In this document: positions 26,368 to 35,253 of the stretch, in pieces
Layout: each line of letters starts with the position of its first letter
How positions within the stretch are numbered: the stretch's first letter is position 1
NCBI GenBank assembly: GCA_039024895.1
Contig: JBCCPJ010000005.1
Coordinates: forward strand, 1 to 64,000
Length of the DNA: 64,000 nucleotides
Direction: 5' to 3'
Source of the DNA: JAJDOD01 sp039024895
GTDB lineage: Bacteria; Pseudomonadota; Alphaproteobacteria; Rhodobacterales; Rhodobacteraceae
The notes under the pieces: generated by a model
The model's input: the letters and a program-made list of their open reading frames with translations, nothing else
Database searches by the model: none
Told to the model about the DNA's origin: nothing
Translations under genes and position numbers: made by a program

Positions 26368-27177
26368 ATGTTGCGCATCTTGATCGTTACCTTGTGCTTA
26401 CCGTTCGGCGCGTGGGCCGCGAGCCCGGGCGAGGTCGCCCGTCTGCACGATATCCTACAAACCGATGAGTTGATGGATATTCTCTCGGAAGAGGGCCTGA
26501 TGCAGTCGGAGGCTCTGCGCGACGACATGTTCCCGGGGCGCGGCGGGATTGGGTGGACGGCAACGGTTGAGCGCATTTATGCGCCAGAGCGTTTGGGTGC
26601 CCTTTTTCGGTCCGCCTTCGATAAGGAACTGGAAACAGATGACGTGGGCGAGCTTTTGACCTTTTACCAAGGTGATACCGGCGCGCAGGTTGCCACTCTC
26701 GAAGTCAGCGCCCGCCGGGCGATCATGTCCGACGAGGTGGAGGAAGCGGCCATTGCCGCCTACCAAGAGATCGCCGGTAGCGGCAGCGCACGCGAAGCGC
26801 TGCTAGATGAATTTGCAGAGATAAATGGGCTGGTCGACCGTAATGTTGCTGGCGCGTTGAATGCGAACCTCGCCTTTTACCGGGGCCTCGCTTCCGGTGA
26901 CGGTTTCGAGATGGACGAGGCGAGCATGCTGAGCGATGTCTGGTCACAAGAAGAAGGAATTCGCGACGACACCACGGAGTGGATTTATGGGTTTATGGCG
27001 TTCGCCTATGAACCGCTCAGCGATGACGAGTTGCGGACCTATGTCGACGTGACAGCGACCCGCGCGGGGCGTGACCTTAACAGGGCACTCTTTGCCGGTT
27101 TCGATGCGATCTTTGCAGACGTGTCCTTCGCGCTCGGTGCAGCTGCGGCGGATTTTTCATCGGGTGATGAGCTTTGA
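26368..27177 (+). CDS. DUF2059 domain secreted protein
   Basis: The start is the ATG at 26368, with AGGAGG seven bases upstream; the upstream in-frame extension is discounted. The 269-aa protein has a signal peptide (MLRILIVTLCLPFGAWA-AS) and an all-helical body. It includes the DUF2059-type segment ELLTFYQGDTGAQVATLE, in which a helix ends with a conserved F-Y-x-S/G-x-x-G pattern. Function unknown; these proteins are periplasmic. A good terminator follows directly. Confidence 0.75.
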   Translation: MLRILIVTLCLPFGAWAASPGEVARLHDILQTDELMDILSEEGLMQSEALRDDMFPGRGGIGWTATVERIYAPERLGALFRSAFDKELETDDVGELLTFYQGDTGAQVATLEVSARRAIMSDEVEEAAIAAYQEIAGSGSAREALLDEFAEINGLVDRNVAGALNANLAFYRGLASGDGFEMDEASMLSDVWSQEEGIRDDTTEWIYGFMAFAYEPLSDDELRTYVDVTATRAGRDLNRALFAGFDAIFADVSFALGAAAADFSSGDEL

Positions 27178-27184
27178 AATGGAA

Positions 27185-27217
27185 AAGGCGCCGGATGTGC
27201 TCCGACGCCTTCTTTTT
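27185..27217 (+). terminator. Rho-independent terminator after DUF2059 gene
   Basis: AAGGCG-C-CCGGA / TCCG-A-CGCCTT pair with one mismatch around a 5-nt loop, followed by TCTTTTT. Placed 8 bp after the stop codon. Confidence 0.75.
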
Positions 27218-27233
27218 CGAATTGGCTTGGCGA

Positions 27234-27596
27234 TTAGCCGTTACGAGCGGCCAGCACGCGCGCAATGCCGCCTTTCGCGTCATCATCCGTGCCCCACTCG
27301 TCATCTGCCGGGTTCATGGCAATCGGCTGCGGAGCCGCTTGCGGTGATGGCTTCGAGACCACGGGCTTAGAGACGACCGGCTTAGATTGAACGCGATCTG
27401 GTGTCGTTTCGGTTTTCGTCTTCGATGCGGCGTCGGTCGGAACGTCGTCATCGCTGACAAGCGCCTCCCCAAACTCGATGAAGCTATCGAGATCGCTGAT
27501 CAGTTCCTTCAGCTCTTCAATCTCAGCTTCTTTCTTGGAAATGTCTTTCTTGTATTCTTCGCGCCGGTTCTGCGCGACTTTAATTGCGTCTGCCAT
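27234..27596 (-). CDS. Coiled-coil protein of unknown function
   Basis: This 120-aa protein has an N-terminal charged coiled coil (about 10-45) and a Ser/Pro/Lys-rich low-complexity middle with a direct repeat of KPVVS. It ends in an acidic DDEWGTDDDAKGG stretch. A GGAGTTCG-type ribosome site precedes the ATG. No signal peptide or membrane helix; no family recognised. It converges on the DUF2059 gene. Confidence 0.65.
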   Translation of the reverse strand: MADAIKVAQNRREEYKKDISKKEAEIEELKELISDLDSFIEFGEALVSDDDVPTDAASKTKTETTPDRVQSKPVVSKPVVSKPSPQAAPQPIAMNPADDEWGTDDDAKGGIARVLAARNG

Positions 27597-28089
27597 TGTT
27601 CGAACTCCTTAGCGTGCCTGCATGTTAAAAACCTTGAGGTTATCAAAACGTAAGGACTTGAGCGAAACCGGGGCGATATTGCGGCGGTTCGATGTCGGAT
27701 CGAAAAAACCTGAAATGAAGAAAAAGGCGGGCGAAAAGACGCTGTATAGCGTGGTGAAAGACATACGAGGCGCGCGTTTTTGGGGGGGGGCGCCAAGCGC
27801 TTTCGGGGACAGGGAAGGCAACCGTCAGCCCGCAGTACGCGCCAATTCCCTGTGGAACGCGTATTTGATGAAGCCAGGTTGGCTTGTGCTGATGTCGGAC
27901 GGTCAGGATGGAGCCGATCTTCGCCCTTGACTTGAAACGGCATTCTGTCGATAAGCCGGGCTTCGGCGGGTTCCGTCCGCTTTTTCATATCGAACAAATG
28001 CCCAACCGGGGCGCGCTGTTTGAGGCGGCAATTTGCCGAAACACCGGAACACCGGGGCCGAAGGACGCGGGAAAATGGAAGGAAACAAG
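27597..28089. other. 493-bp region upstream of rplU, no confident gene
   Basis: ORFs here are short, overlapping and without ribosome sites. Visible structure: a G9 run at 27782-27790; an 8-bp inverted repeat ACAGGGAA (27809-27816) / TTCCCTGT (27846-27853); and a short hairpin GCGGG-TTCCG-TCCGC followed by TTTTT at 27966-27985, like an attenuator or terminator about 100 bp before rplU. It probably contains the rplU promoter and a structured leader. Confidence 0.4.
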
Positions 28090-28770
28090 ATGTTTGCGGT
28101 TCTGAAGACCGGCGGCAAACAGTATCGGGTTCAGGCGGGAGATGTGCTCCGTGTCGAGAAGCTTGCAGCTGATGCCGGTGAGAGAGTGCAATTCAACGAG
28201 ATTTTGATGGTGGGCTCCACGATTGGTACGCCCCTCGTCGAGGGTGCCGCAGTACAGGCCGATGTGGTCGATCAGATCAAGGGTGACAAGGTCATCAATT
28301 TTGTGCGCCGCCGCCGGAAGCACTCGTCCAAACGCACCAAGGGGCATCGCCAGCAACTGACGCTGCTGAAGGTCACTGATATCCTTGAGAAAGGTGGTGA
28401 CAAATCTGGTGTGAAGGCTGCCGTTGGTGCCGGTTCGGTTGCTGTGGCAGCGGTTGCGACGGCAAAGCCGCTAAAGAAGGCAGCGCCGAAGAAGGAAGAC
28501 GCTCCTAAGGCTGAAGCCCAGAAAGAAGCTCCGAAGAAGGCCGCGCCCAAGAAAGCGGCAGCCGGAGTGGACGATCTCAAGCGGATTTCGGGCGTTGGCC
28601 CGGCGCTCGAGAAGAAGTTGCACGATCTCGGCATTACCACGTTTGCGCAGATTGCCGCGTGGTCGCCTGAGGATATCGCAGATTTTGACGACAAGTTGTC
28701 GTTCAAAGGTCGGATCGAACGGGATAACTGGCTTGAACAAGCCGCCCAGTTCGACGCTGAAAAGGAGTAA
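28090..28770 (+). CDS. rplU: 50S ribosomal protein L21 with helix-hairpin-helix C-terminal extension
   Basis: L21 proper covers residues 1 to about 103 (MFAVLKTGGKQYRVQAGD; KHSSKRTKGHRQ near the end). A Lys/Ala/Pro-rich linker (about 104-158) follows, then an HhH domain (DLKRISGVGPALEKKLHDLG, about 160-226), so the protein is more than twice the normal length of 103 aa. The ATG at 28090 matches the family start. The HhH tail resembles those on NuoE (61197) and the membrane protein at 62499. Followed 6 bp later by rpmA. Confidence 0.95.
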   Translation: MFAVLKTGGKQYRVQAGDVLRVEKLAADAGERVQFNEILMVGSTIGTPLVEGAAVQADVVDQIKGDKVINFVRRRRKHSSKRTKGHRQQLTLLKVTDILEKGGDKSGVKAAVGAGSVAVAAVATAKPLKKAAPKKEDAPKAEAQKEAPKKAAPKKAAAGVDDLKRISGVGPALEKKLHDLGITTFAQIAAWSPEDIADFDDKLSFKGRIERDNWLEQAAQFDAEKE

Positions 28771-28776
28771 AACCCA

Positions 28777-29046
28777 ATGGCACACAAAAAAGCAGGTGGT
28801 TCCAGCCGTAACGGCCGCGATTCAGCCGGTCGTCGCCTTGGCGTGAAGAAGTTCGGTGGTCAGGAAGTAATTCCGGGGAACATCATCGTGCGCCAGCGCG
28901 GCACCAAATGGTGGCCAGGCGAGGGCGTCGGTATGGGCAAAGACCACACAATTTTTGCAACCGTCGATGGCCGCGTGACCTTCCACAAAGGTCTCAAGGG
29001 CCGCACCTTTATCTCGGTCCTTCCGGAGGCGATGGCCGCAGAATAA
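28777..29046 (+). CDS. rpmA: 50S ribosomal protein L27
   Basis: An 89-aa protein starting MAHKKAGGSSRNGRDS, with the family block RLGVKKFGGQEVIPGNIIVRQRGTKW and full normal length. The second gene of the rplU-rpmA operon; AAGGAG lies at the end of rplU. L27 reaches the peptidyl-transferase centre of the 50S subunit. Confidence 0.98.
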   Translation: MAHKKAGGSSRNGRDSAGRRLGVKKFGGQEVIPGNIIVRQRGTKWWPGEGVGMGKDHTIFATVDGRVTFHKGLKGRTFISVLPEAMAAE

Positions 29047-29072
29047 CCGATCCGCGTAAATCAAGTTTTAGG

Positions 29073-29096
29073 GGGGTCGGCGTAAAAACCGGCCCC
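29073..29096 (+). terminator. Hairpin after rpmA
   Basis: GGGGTCGG / CCGGCCCC (8 bp, one G-T pair) with an 8-nt A-rich loop, 26 bp after the rpmA stop. The tail is TTAAGCTTT rather than a pure T-run, so termination may be partial. Confidence 0.45.
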
Positions 29097-29207
29097 TTAA
29101 GCTTTCCGGGGACCGGTTGCGTCACAAACCCGCCATACCCATGTGACATGCAGCTGGTGCGATAGCAGCGCGACCAGACCAGCATGAGGCCAAGAGGAGA
29201 GGCCCCA

Positions 29208-29747
29208 GTGAAAATAGACACGATTGTGAACCAACCCGTTGTCGAAACAGAACGGCTAACCCTGCGCCCTTTGCGGCGTTCGGACCGTGGGCTTCTGGAG
29301 ATGTATGGTGCCGACGAACGGGTCGCGCGAATGACCCGGTCGATCCCGCATCCCTTGCCACCTGGCGCGACGGACGCGTTTATTCAACGCTCGCTCGCCG
29401 AAGATCGGGAAGAGGATGTGTGGGTGATGGATGCCTCCCGCGATGATCGCGCGGGGCTCGTCGGGCTCATTGCGTTGGAGCGAATGGATCGTGAGCAATC
29501 TGAGATTGGCTATTGGGTCGCGCCCGCGTTTTGGAACACCGGTCTTGCCCAAGAAGCGGTGCGAGGCCTGCTGGAAGCGAACCCGCTTAATAATCAAGCC
29601 ATCTTTGCGAGCGTGTTTCAGGACAACCCGGCTTCGGCCCGCGTTTTGACGAATAACGGCTTTGCCTATCTTGGTGATGCCGAAGGCTACTCTGTTGCCC
29701 GCGGCGCGACTGTGCCAACCTGGACATATCTAAAGAAGTACCGGTGA
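29208..29747 (+). CDS. GNAT-family N-acetyltransferase (RimJ-like)
   Basis: The GTG at 29208 is preferred: AAGAGGAGA lies at the right distance, while an upstream ATG at 29184 lacks a site. The 179-aa protein reads ETERLTLRPLRRSD and later EIGYWVAPAFWNTGLAQEAVRGLL, the acetyl-CoA loop pattern of the RimJ/RimL type, and NPASARVLTNNGF. Substrate unknown. First of three consecutive GNAT domains before obgE (the next gene holds two). Confidence 0.85.
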   Translation: MKIDTIVNQPVVETERLTLRPLRRSDRGLLEMYGADERVARMTRSIPHPLPPGATDAFIQRSLAEDREEDVWVMDASRDDRAGLVGLIALERMDREQSEIGYWVAPAFWNTGLAQEAVRGLLEANPLNNQAIFASVFQDNPASARVLTNNGFAYLGDAEGYSVARGATVPTWTYLKKYR

Positions 29748-29751
29748 ATTA

Positions 29752-30786
29752 ATGACATACGCGGCGCTTCCAACACTCAGGACGCCGCGGCTTAACCTCC
29801 GGCCCCTGACACCAGATGATGCGGATGCCATCGTTGATGGCGTCGGCAACTATGACGTGTCCAGATGGTTGGGTGTTGTGCCCTATCCCTATGCTCGCGC
29901 GGATGCCGAAGCGTTCATCGCGCGCCAGATCGAAGCGGGCGGTCCGGTTTGGGCGATTTGCGACGCTTCCGGCCTGGTGGGAACGGCTGGTCTGGTCAAT
30001 GAGCTTGGCTATTGGTTAGCGCGTCCCGCCTGGCGCAAGGGCTACGGGTTTGAAGCAGCGCATGCTGCGGTGCGTTGGTGGTTTGACGACAGCGAAAACA
30101 CTGACCTCACAAGCGGCTATTTCGACGGGAATTACCGCTCGCAAGCCGTTCTGAAGGCACTCGGTTTTGAGGAAAATGGGTTTGAAACACGCCATGCGCG
30201 TTCACTGAACCAGGACGTGACCTGTCATCTTATGTCTTTGTCGCGCCCGGCTTGGGAGGCGCAGCAGGTGATCGATATCCGCACAAAGCGTCTTCGGCTC
30301 CGCCCAATGGTCGAAGATGATGCGCCGTTCTTGACGGACCTCGCGCGCCCGGAAGTGACCCGGATGCTATTTCGACTGAAAACACATCTGGACCTTGAGG
30401 AAGCTCGGATCTTTGCGCGCGAGCGAGCCTGGTGTGGCGTGCCCGGGTATGCGCTCACACTTGAGCGGAAGGGACGGCCGATCGGGTATATTGCGACGGG
30501 AAGTGTCGGCAGCGTTGAACTGTATTACGCGCTACACCCTGATCACTGGGGGCTTGGCTTGATCTCGGAAGCGGCGGTTGCGTTCCTGAACGATGTTTTT
30601 CAGCGCTTTCCCATTGGGCATATCCGCGCTGATCGGTTTGTTGATAATCCGGCCAGTGGGCGTGTTCTCGAAAAGCTCGGTTTTGAACAGACGGGCCAAG
30701 AGATGGGTACATCGGCTGGAAGGCTTGAGCCTGCGCCTGTTATCACCTACGCCCTGACGCGGGATAATCTGAGGGAACGCCCGTGA
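29752..30786 (+). CDS. Tandem double GNAT acetyltransferase
   Basis: The 344-aa protein contains two RimJ-type GNAT domains, 1 to about 165 (TPRLNLRPLTPDDAD; WRKGYGFEAAHAAV) and about 175-335 (RLRLRPMVEDDAPF; HWGLGLISEAAVAFL; NPASGRVLEKLGFEQTG). The repeated RLRLRP and NP.S..VL..LGF signatures show an internal duplication. Substrate unknown. Starts 5 bp after the previous GNAT gene and overlaps obgE by 4 bp, so it is in the obgE operon. Confidence 0.85.
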   Translation: MTYAALPTLRTPRLNLRPLTPDDADAIVDGVGNYDVSRWLGVVPYPYARADAEAFIARQIEAGGPVWAICDASGLVGTAGLVNELGYWLARPAWRKGYGFEAAHAAVRWWFDDSENTDLTSGYFDGNYRSQAVLKALGFEENGFETRHARSLNQDVTCHLMSLSRPAWEAQQVIDIRTKRLRLRPMVEDDAPFLTDLARPEVTRMLFRLKTHLDLEEARIFARERAWCGVPGYALTLERKGRPIGYIATGSVGSVELYYALHPDHWGLGLISEAAVAFLNDVFQRFPIGHIRADRFVDNPASGRVLEKLGFEQTGQEMGTSAGRLEPAPVITYALTRDNLRERP

Positions 30787-31814
30787 AGTTTCTAGACATC
30801 GCTCGCGTGACGATCCGCTCCGGCTCGGGCGGGAACGGATGCATTAGCTTCCGGCGTGAGAAATATATCGAATACGGCGGTCCCGATGGCGGGGATGGTG
30901 GGCGCGGCGGTGACGTATGGGCGGAGGCGGTTGATGGGCTGAACACGCTCATTGATTTCCGCTACCAGCAGCATTTTTTTGCGAAGAGCGGCCAGGGCGG
31001 CGCCGGACGCCAGCGCACGGGCAAGAAGGGCGACGATATCGTGCTCCGGGTGCCCGTGGGCACTGAAATCCTCGATGAGGACGAAGAAACGGTGTTGTTC
31101 GATTTAACGGAAGTGGGTCAGCGTGTCCGCCTTGCGGCGGGTGGCAATGGCGGGTTCGGAAATCTACACTTCACATCGTCGACCAACCGCGCCCCGCGCC
31201 ACGCCAATCCTGGTCAAGCGGGGGTGGAGCGGCAGGTCTGGCTGCGGCTGAAACTCATTGCGGATGTGGGGCTTCTGGGCCTGCCTAATGCAGGGAAATC
31301 AACCTTCCTCGCAGCAACGTCTAACGCCCGGCCCAAGATTGCCGACTATCCTTTCACGACCTTGCATCCGAACCTTGGCGTCGTGGGTGTCGATGAGGTC
31401 GAGTTTGTGGTTGCCGATATCCCGGGCCTCATCGAAGGCGCGCACGAGGGGCGTGGGATTGGCGACCGGTTTCTTGGCCATGTCGAGCGGTCGGCGATGC
31501 TGTTGCACCTTGTGGACGGCACATCGGAGGATGTGGCGGTCGATTGGAAGACCATCATTGGTGAGCTTGAGGCATATGGTGGCGCGTTGGCGGAAAAACC
31601 GCGTCTGACCGTACTGAACAAAATTGATGCGCTGGATGATGAGGAACGCGAAGAAAAGCGCGCCGCGCTTTCGGAGGTGGCCGGGCATGTCTTTCTGATG
31701 TCGGGTGTCAGCCGGGAGGGTGTGACCGATGTTTTGCGTGCTGTGCGCCGCCAAGTGGATGCCCAAAGAAAACGAGAGGCCCCCCGCGAGGAGGAGCAAC
31801 CGTGGCAGCCCTAA
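30783..31814 (+). CDS. obgE: GTPase Obg/CgtA
   Basis: The 343-aa ribosome-assembly GTPase has a glycine-rich Obg fold (1-158: GSGGNGCISFRREK, GGPDGGDGGRGG) and a G domain with P-loop GLPNAGKST (166-174), switch DIPGLIEGA, and NKID. The short C-terminus is charged. It starts with GTG, overlapping the preceding gene, and overlaps proB by 13 bp. Confidence 0.97.
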   Translation: MKFLDIARVTIRSGSGGNGCISFRREKYIEYGGPDGGDGGRGGDVWAEAVDGLNTLIDFRYQQHFFAKSGQGGAGRQRTGKKGDDIVLRVPVGTEILDEDEETVLFDLTEVGQRVRLAAGGNGGFGNLHFTSSTNRAPRHANPGQAGVERQVWLRLKLIADVGLLGLPNAGKSTFLAATSNARPKIADYPFTTLHPNLGVVGVDEVEFVVADIPGLIEGAHEGRGIGDRFLGHVERSAMLLHLVDGTSEDVAVDWKTIIGELEAYGGALAEKPRLTVLNKIDALDDEEREEKRAALSEVAGHVFLMSGVSREGVTDVLRAVRRQVDAQRKREAPREEEQPWQP

Positions 31815-32902
31815 AGAACGCCAAACGTATTGTCGTCAAGATCGGTTCGGCACTGCTGGTTTCCGGCGGCGACTTAAATGCGGCCTGGCTTGCGTCCCTC
31901 GCCAGTGACGTGGCGCGCGCGCGGACGCGGGGGCAAGACGTGATACTTGTGTCTTCTGGCTCGATTGCCCTGGGGCGCGGGGTTCTGAACATGGCGCCCG
32001 GGGCGTTGCCGCTTGAAAAGTCGCAGGCGGCGGCGGCAGTCGGTCAAATTAGATTGGCGCGGGCCTATGAGGAAGCGTTAGAACCCCATGGGATCAAAAC
32101 GGCACAGGTCTTGGTGACGCTTGAAGACAGTACGGATAGACGCCGGTATCTGAACAGTCGCGCGACCTTGGAGCAACTCTTGTCCCTTAGTGTCGTCCCC
32201 ATCGTCAATGAGAACGACACGATTGCAACCGATGAGATCCGGTTTGGTGACAACGACCGGCTCGCGGCTCAGATCGCGGTGACCGTTGGTGCTGATGTTC
32301 TTGTGCTGTTGTCCGATGTGGACGGGCTTTATTCTGGGAACCCGAAACTTGACCCCGAGGCGCAGCGGCTTGATGTCGTTGAAGCGATCACGCCAGAGAT
32401 CGAAGCCATGGCCAGTGATGTCGGCATCGGTTTGTCGAAGGGCGGTATGGTGACCAAGTTAATGGCCGCGAAAACCGCCACGGCGGGTGGTGCGGCCATG
32501 GCGATCACGCAGGGCGCCAAGATGAACCCGCTTGCGGCACTAGAAGAGGGCGGCACTGCGACGTGGTTCAACCCGGAAACCGACCCGCAGGTCGCGCGCA
32601 AACGCTGGATTGCCTCGATGAAGCCCAAGGGGTTTTTGCATGTGGACGCCGGGGCCGCGCGCGCGCTATCGGAGGGGCGGTCCTTACTGCCGGCGGGTGT
32701 TTCCCGTGTCGGTGGCCACTTTGGGCGTGGCGATCCGGTGCAGATTGTTGCCGCCGATGGTGCGAAAATCGCGATCGGCTTGGTGCGGTATACTTCCAAA
32801 GAGGCAGAAGCCATCCGCGGACAACGCTCCGACCGGATTGAAGAGGTTTTAGGCTATCCTGGACGGGCAGCACTGGTGCATCGGGACGATATGGCGATAT
32901 GA
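31802..32902 (+). CDS. proB: Glutamate 5-kinase
   Basis: The first step of proline synthesis. This 366-aa protein has an amino-acid-kinase domain (RIVVKIGSALLV; IVNENDTIATDEIRFGDND) and a C-terminal PUA domain (about 280-360). It starts with GTG, with AGGAGG in the end of obgE. proA follows after 130 bp, not directly overlapping, so the two may also be separately transcribed. Confidence 0.96.
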   Translation: MAALKNAKRIVVKIGSALLVSGGDLNAAWLASLASDVARARTRGQDVILVSSGSIALGRGVLNMAPGALPLEKSQAAAAVGQIRLARAYEEALEPHGIKTAQVLVTLEDSTDRRRYLNSRATLEQLLSLSVVPIVNENDTIATDEIRFGDNDRLAAQIAVTVGADVLVLLSDVDGLYSGNPKLDPEAQRLDVVEAITPEIEAMASDVGIGLSKGGMVTKLMAAKTATAGGAAMAITQGAKMNPLAALEEGGTATWFNPETDPQVARKRWIASMKPKGFLHVDAGAARALSEGRSLLPAGVSRVGGHFGRGDPVQIVAADGAKIAIGLVRYTSKEAEAIRGQRSDRIEEVLGYPGRAALVHRDDMAI

Positions 32903-33032
32903 TGAAGCTTAGTCATTCGGATTTTGCTGCATGTCTGCAGCGCCAATCCGCTGGGGGTTTGACCCTCGGACACCCAAAGCATTTGTTTCAAAGACGAGCG
33001 TACGAGTTCCGGTTTAATCAAGGGAGACTGCG

Positions 33033-34298
33033 ATGAAAGACGGCATGGACATCCCCGCAATGATGCAGGAAATCGGCGCGCGCGCGAAGGCCGCGTCTGC
33101 GGAGCTTGCTTTCGCGTCGCCAGAAGCCAAGACGAAAGCGCTGACCGTCGCCGCCGACACGCTTTGGGCCCGCCGGGACGAGGTTCTCGCAGCCAATGCA
33201 GAGGATATGGCCTTTGGGCGTGAGAAAGGGCTCTCGGCGGCCATGCTCGATAGGCTCATGCTCGATGAGGCGCGGATTGAGGGCATCTGTGAAAGCCTGA
33301 GGAGCGTTGCGGCGCAGACCGATCCGGTGGGAGAAGTGATTGCCGACTGGGATCAGCCCTCCGGCCTAAATATCCAGCGGGTGAGGACCCCAATCGGCGT
33401 AATCGGTGTAATCTATGAGAGCCGTCCCAATGTTACGGCCGATGCCGGCGCCCTTTGCCTTAAGGCGGGGAATGCTGTGATCTTGCGGGGTGGATCGGAG
33501 AGCTTCCATTCTTCGGGCGCCATTCTTGAGTGCCTCAAGCGCGGGCTGAGGGCTGCAGATTTGCCCGATGATGCGGTGCAACGGGTCCCCACCCGTGATC
33601 GCGCGGCGGTTTCAGAGATGCTGACGTTGGTGGACCATATTGACGTGATCGTACCCCGTGGTGGCAAAGGTCTTGTGGGTCTGGTGCAGCGCGAGGCGCG
33701 CGTCCCGGTTTTCGCGCATCTCGAAGGCATCGTGCATGTGTATCTGGATGCGGCGGCCGACCCTGAAAAAGCGCTGAAGATCGTCCTTAACGCAAAGACA
33801 CGGCGCACCGGCATTTGTGGCGCCGCCGAATGTTTGCTGATCCACCGCGATCTCGTGCCATCGGTCGGACAAGCGGTGATCCGTGCTTTGATCGATAGAG
33901 GTGTCGAGGTGCGCGGTGACGAGACGCTTCAGGACATTGAGGGCGTGATTGCGGCCTCCGATGAGGATTGGGGCTACGAGTTTCTCGACATGATTATCGC
34001 GGCCCGCGTTGTGGATGACGTGGACGGCGCGGTACGGCACATTCGGTCTTTCGGATCGCAGCACACCGATTGTATCGTGACCGAGGACGACGCCGTGGCC
34101 GCGCAGTTCTTCCAGCATCTGGAAAGTGCTATTCTGATGCGCAACGCCTCGACCCAGTTCGCCGATGGCGGCGAATTCGGCATGGGCGCGGAGATCGGCA
34201 TTGCAACCGGAAAGCTGCACGCCCGCGGTCCAGTAGGCGCAGCGCAGCTCACCAGTTTTAAATACCTTGTTACCGGTGACGGGGCGATTAGAAGCTGA
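33033..34298 (+). CDS. proA: Gamma-glutamyl phosphate reductase
   Basis: The second enzyme of proline synthesis, NADPH-dependent, of the aldehyde dehydrogenase fold. The 421-aa protein has the catalytic Cys262 in RRTGICGAAE, the IGVIYESRPNVTADA block and the C-terminal GKLHARGPVG signature. GGGAGA lies before the ATG. Its end overlaps the converging ChpT-like gene by 11 bp. Confidence 0.97.
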   Translation: MKDGMDIPAMMQEIGARAKAASAELAFASPEAKTKALTVAADTLWARRDEVLAANAEDMAFGREKGLSAAMLDRLMLDEARIEGICESLRSVAAQTDPVGEVIADWDQPSGLNIQRVRTPIGVIGVIYESRPNVTADAGALCLKAGNAVILRGGSESFHSSGAILECLKRGLRAADLPDDAVQRVPTRDRAAVSEMLTLVDHIDVIVPRGGKGLVGLVQREARVPVFAHLEGIVHVYLDAAADPEKALKIVLNAKTRRTGICGAAECLLIHRDLVPSVGQAVIRALIDRGVEVRGDETLQDIEGVIAASDEDWGYEFLDMIIAARVVDDVDGAVRHIRSFGSQHTDCIVTEDDAVAAQFFQHLESAILMRNASTQFADGGEFGMGAEIGIATGKLHARGPVGAAQLTSFKYLVTGDGAIRS

Positions 34299-34893
34299 CG
34301 GAGATGGCGTTTCCGTTGAAGGACGTCCGGACCTGTCGACCGGCAATTTCAGCCGTGGGGGCGACGAGGGCAAAATGCACGTTCGAGGGGCTCACGTCCG
34401 GCATTCGCGGTGACTTGGGCAACAGGTCCCAAAGCTCGTTTTCGACCTTAAGACGCTCGCTTGTGCCAAAGATGCTCCAGGTCTCTCCGTTGCGCGTAAC
34501 GGCGACTTTGCCGCCCCAAGGTAACGCGCTTTCGAAGCACTGGAGGATCAGAAAGGCCAACTTTGCTTCAATGCGACGGGTGTCTTCTACCAGACGCCAA
34601 TCGACGCTAATCCGGTTGCCGCGATACAGATCGCTCAAGACGCGCCGGACTTCGCTGTTGCCGATGATGGCGTCGTGGCTCGCGGCACCAAATGCAATAC
34701 GGAAGAACCTTATCCGCGCATTGGCGTTTTCAACAGATTCTGCAATTAAAGTGATCTCCGGCACCGCTGAAACGCCGGACATGGACAGGAGCTCAACGCC
34801 GTTTCCAATAGCCCCAAGCGGAGAAATCAAGTCGTGGCAAATTCGTGAACCTATTAAGTCGTTTAACAACAAAGTGTTACTTGTACTTGTCAT
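34288..34893 (-). CDS. chpT: Histidine phosphotransferase ChpT
   Basis: The 201-aa protein has the ChpT DHp-like helix with SRICHDLISPLGAIGNG (His20), a second helix and a degenerate Bergerat-like domain lacking the ATP-binding boxes. In alphaproteobacteria ChpT relays phosphate from CckA to CtrA and CpdR, controlling cell cycle, motility or gene-transfer-agent expression. The ATG at 34893, after AAGGA, is preferred over one five codons upstream. Convergent with proA, divergent from the DUF3553 gene. Confidence 0.85.
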   Translation of the reverse strand: MTSTSNTLLLNDLIGSRICHDLISPLGAIGNGVELLSMSGVSAVPEITLIAESVENANARIRFFRIAFGAASHDAIIGNSEVRRVLSDLYRGNRISVDWRLVEDTRRIEAKLAFLILQCFESALPWGGKVAVTRNGETWSIFGTSERLKVENELWDLLPKSPRMPDVSPSNVHFALVAPTAEIAGRQVRTSFNGNAISVSF

Positions 34894-34938
34894 GTCCCAT
34901 TCCTTCACTAGATATCCGAGAACACTGACGCCATACCT

Positions 34939-35121
34939 ATGACACCGCTCTCATCCCTTTTCACGCCCGGCACACTTGTTTCCCATCCCGATCAACCCGA
35001 TTGGGGGATCGGACAAGTGCAGAGCAACGTGGATGGACGGATCACTGTGAACTTCCCCCATGAGGGCAAGGTGGTGATCGATCTTAACCGCGTCGAACTT
35101 ATTCCGGCCTTCGACAATTAA
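34939..35121 (+). CDS. DUF3553 small protein
   Basis: A 60-aa, SH3-like beta protein (TPGTLVSHPDQPDWGIGQVQ; ITVNFPHEGKVVIDLNRV). It matches the DUF3553 pattern seen in alphaproteobacteria next to chpT, and is similar to the C-terminal domain of UvrD-type or CarD-like proteins. Function unknown. Divergent from chpT with a 45-bp gap. Confidence 0.75.
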   Translation: MTPLSSLFTPGTLVSHPDQPDWGIGQVQSNVDGRITVNFPHEGKVVIDLNRVELIPAFDN

Positions 35122-35253
35122 TCCTTCACAGGATGTGGATAACACAACCATAGCGCGTAAACAATTGCTCTATACCAGCTATGTTAGAACTGTGGCTTCG
35201 GGTTTTCCTAGATGTCAAAAGAAGGTACGGATTGCGCTCGATGAGGGACACGC

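Noticed and set aside
27622..27930. 102-aa plus-strand frame across the G9 run
   Set aside because: Low-complexity, no ribosome site; depends on the homopolymer length.
35134..35142. Perfect DnaA box (TTATCCACA on the minus strand)
   Set aside because: Single copy; about 0.5 such 9-mers are expected by chance in this window, and there is no origin context.
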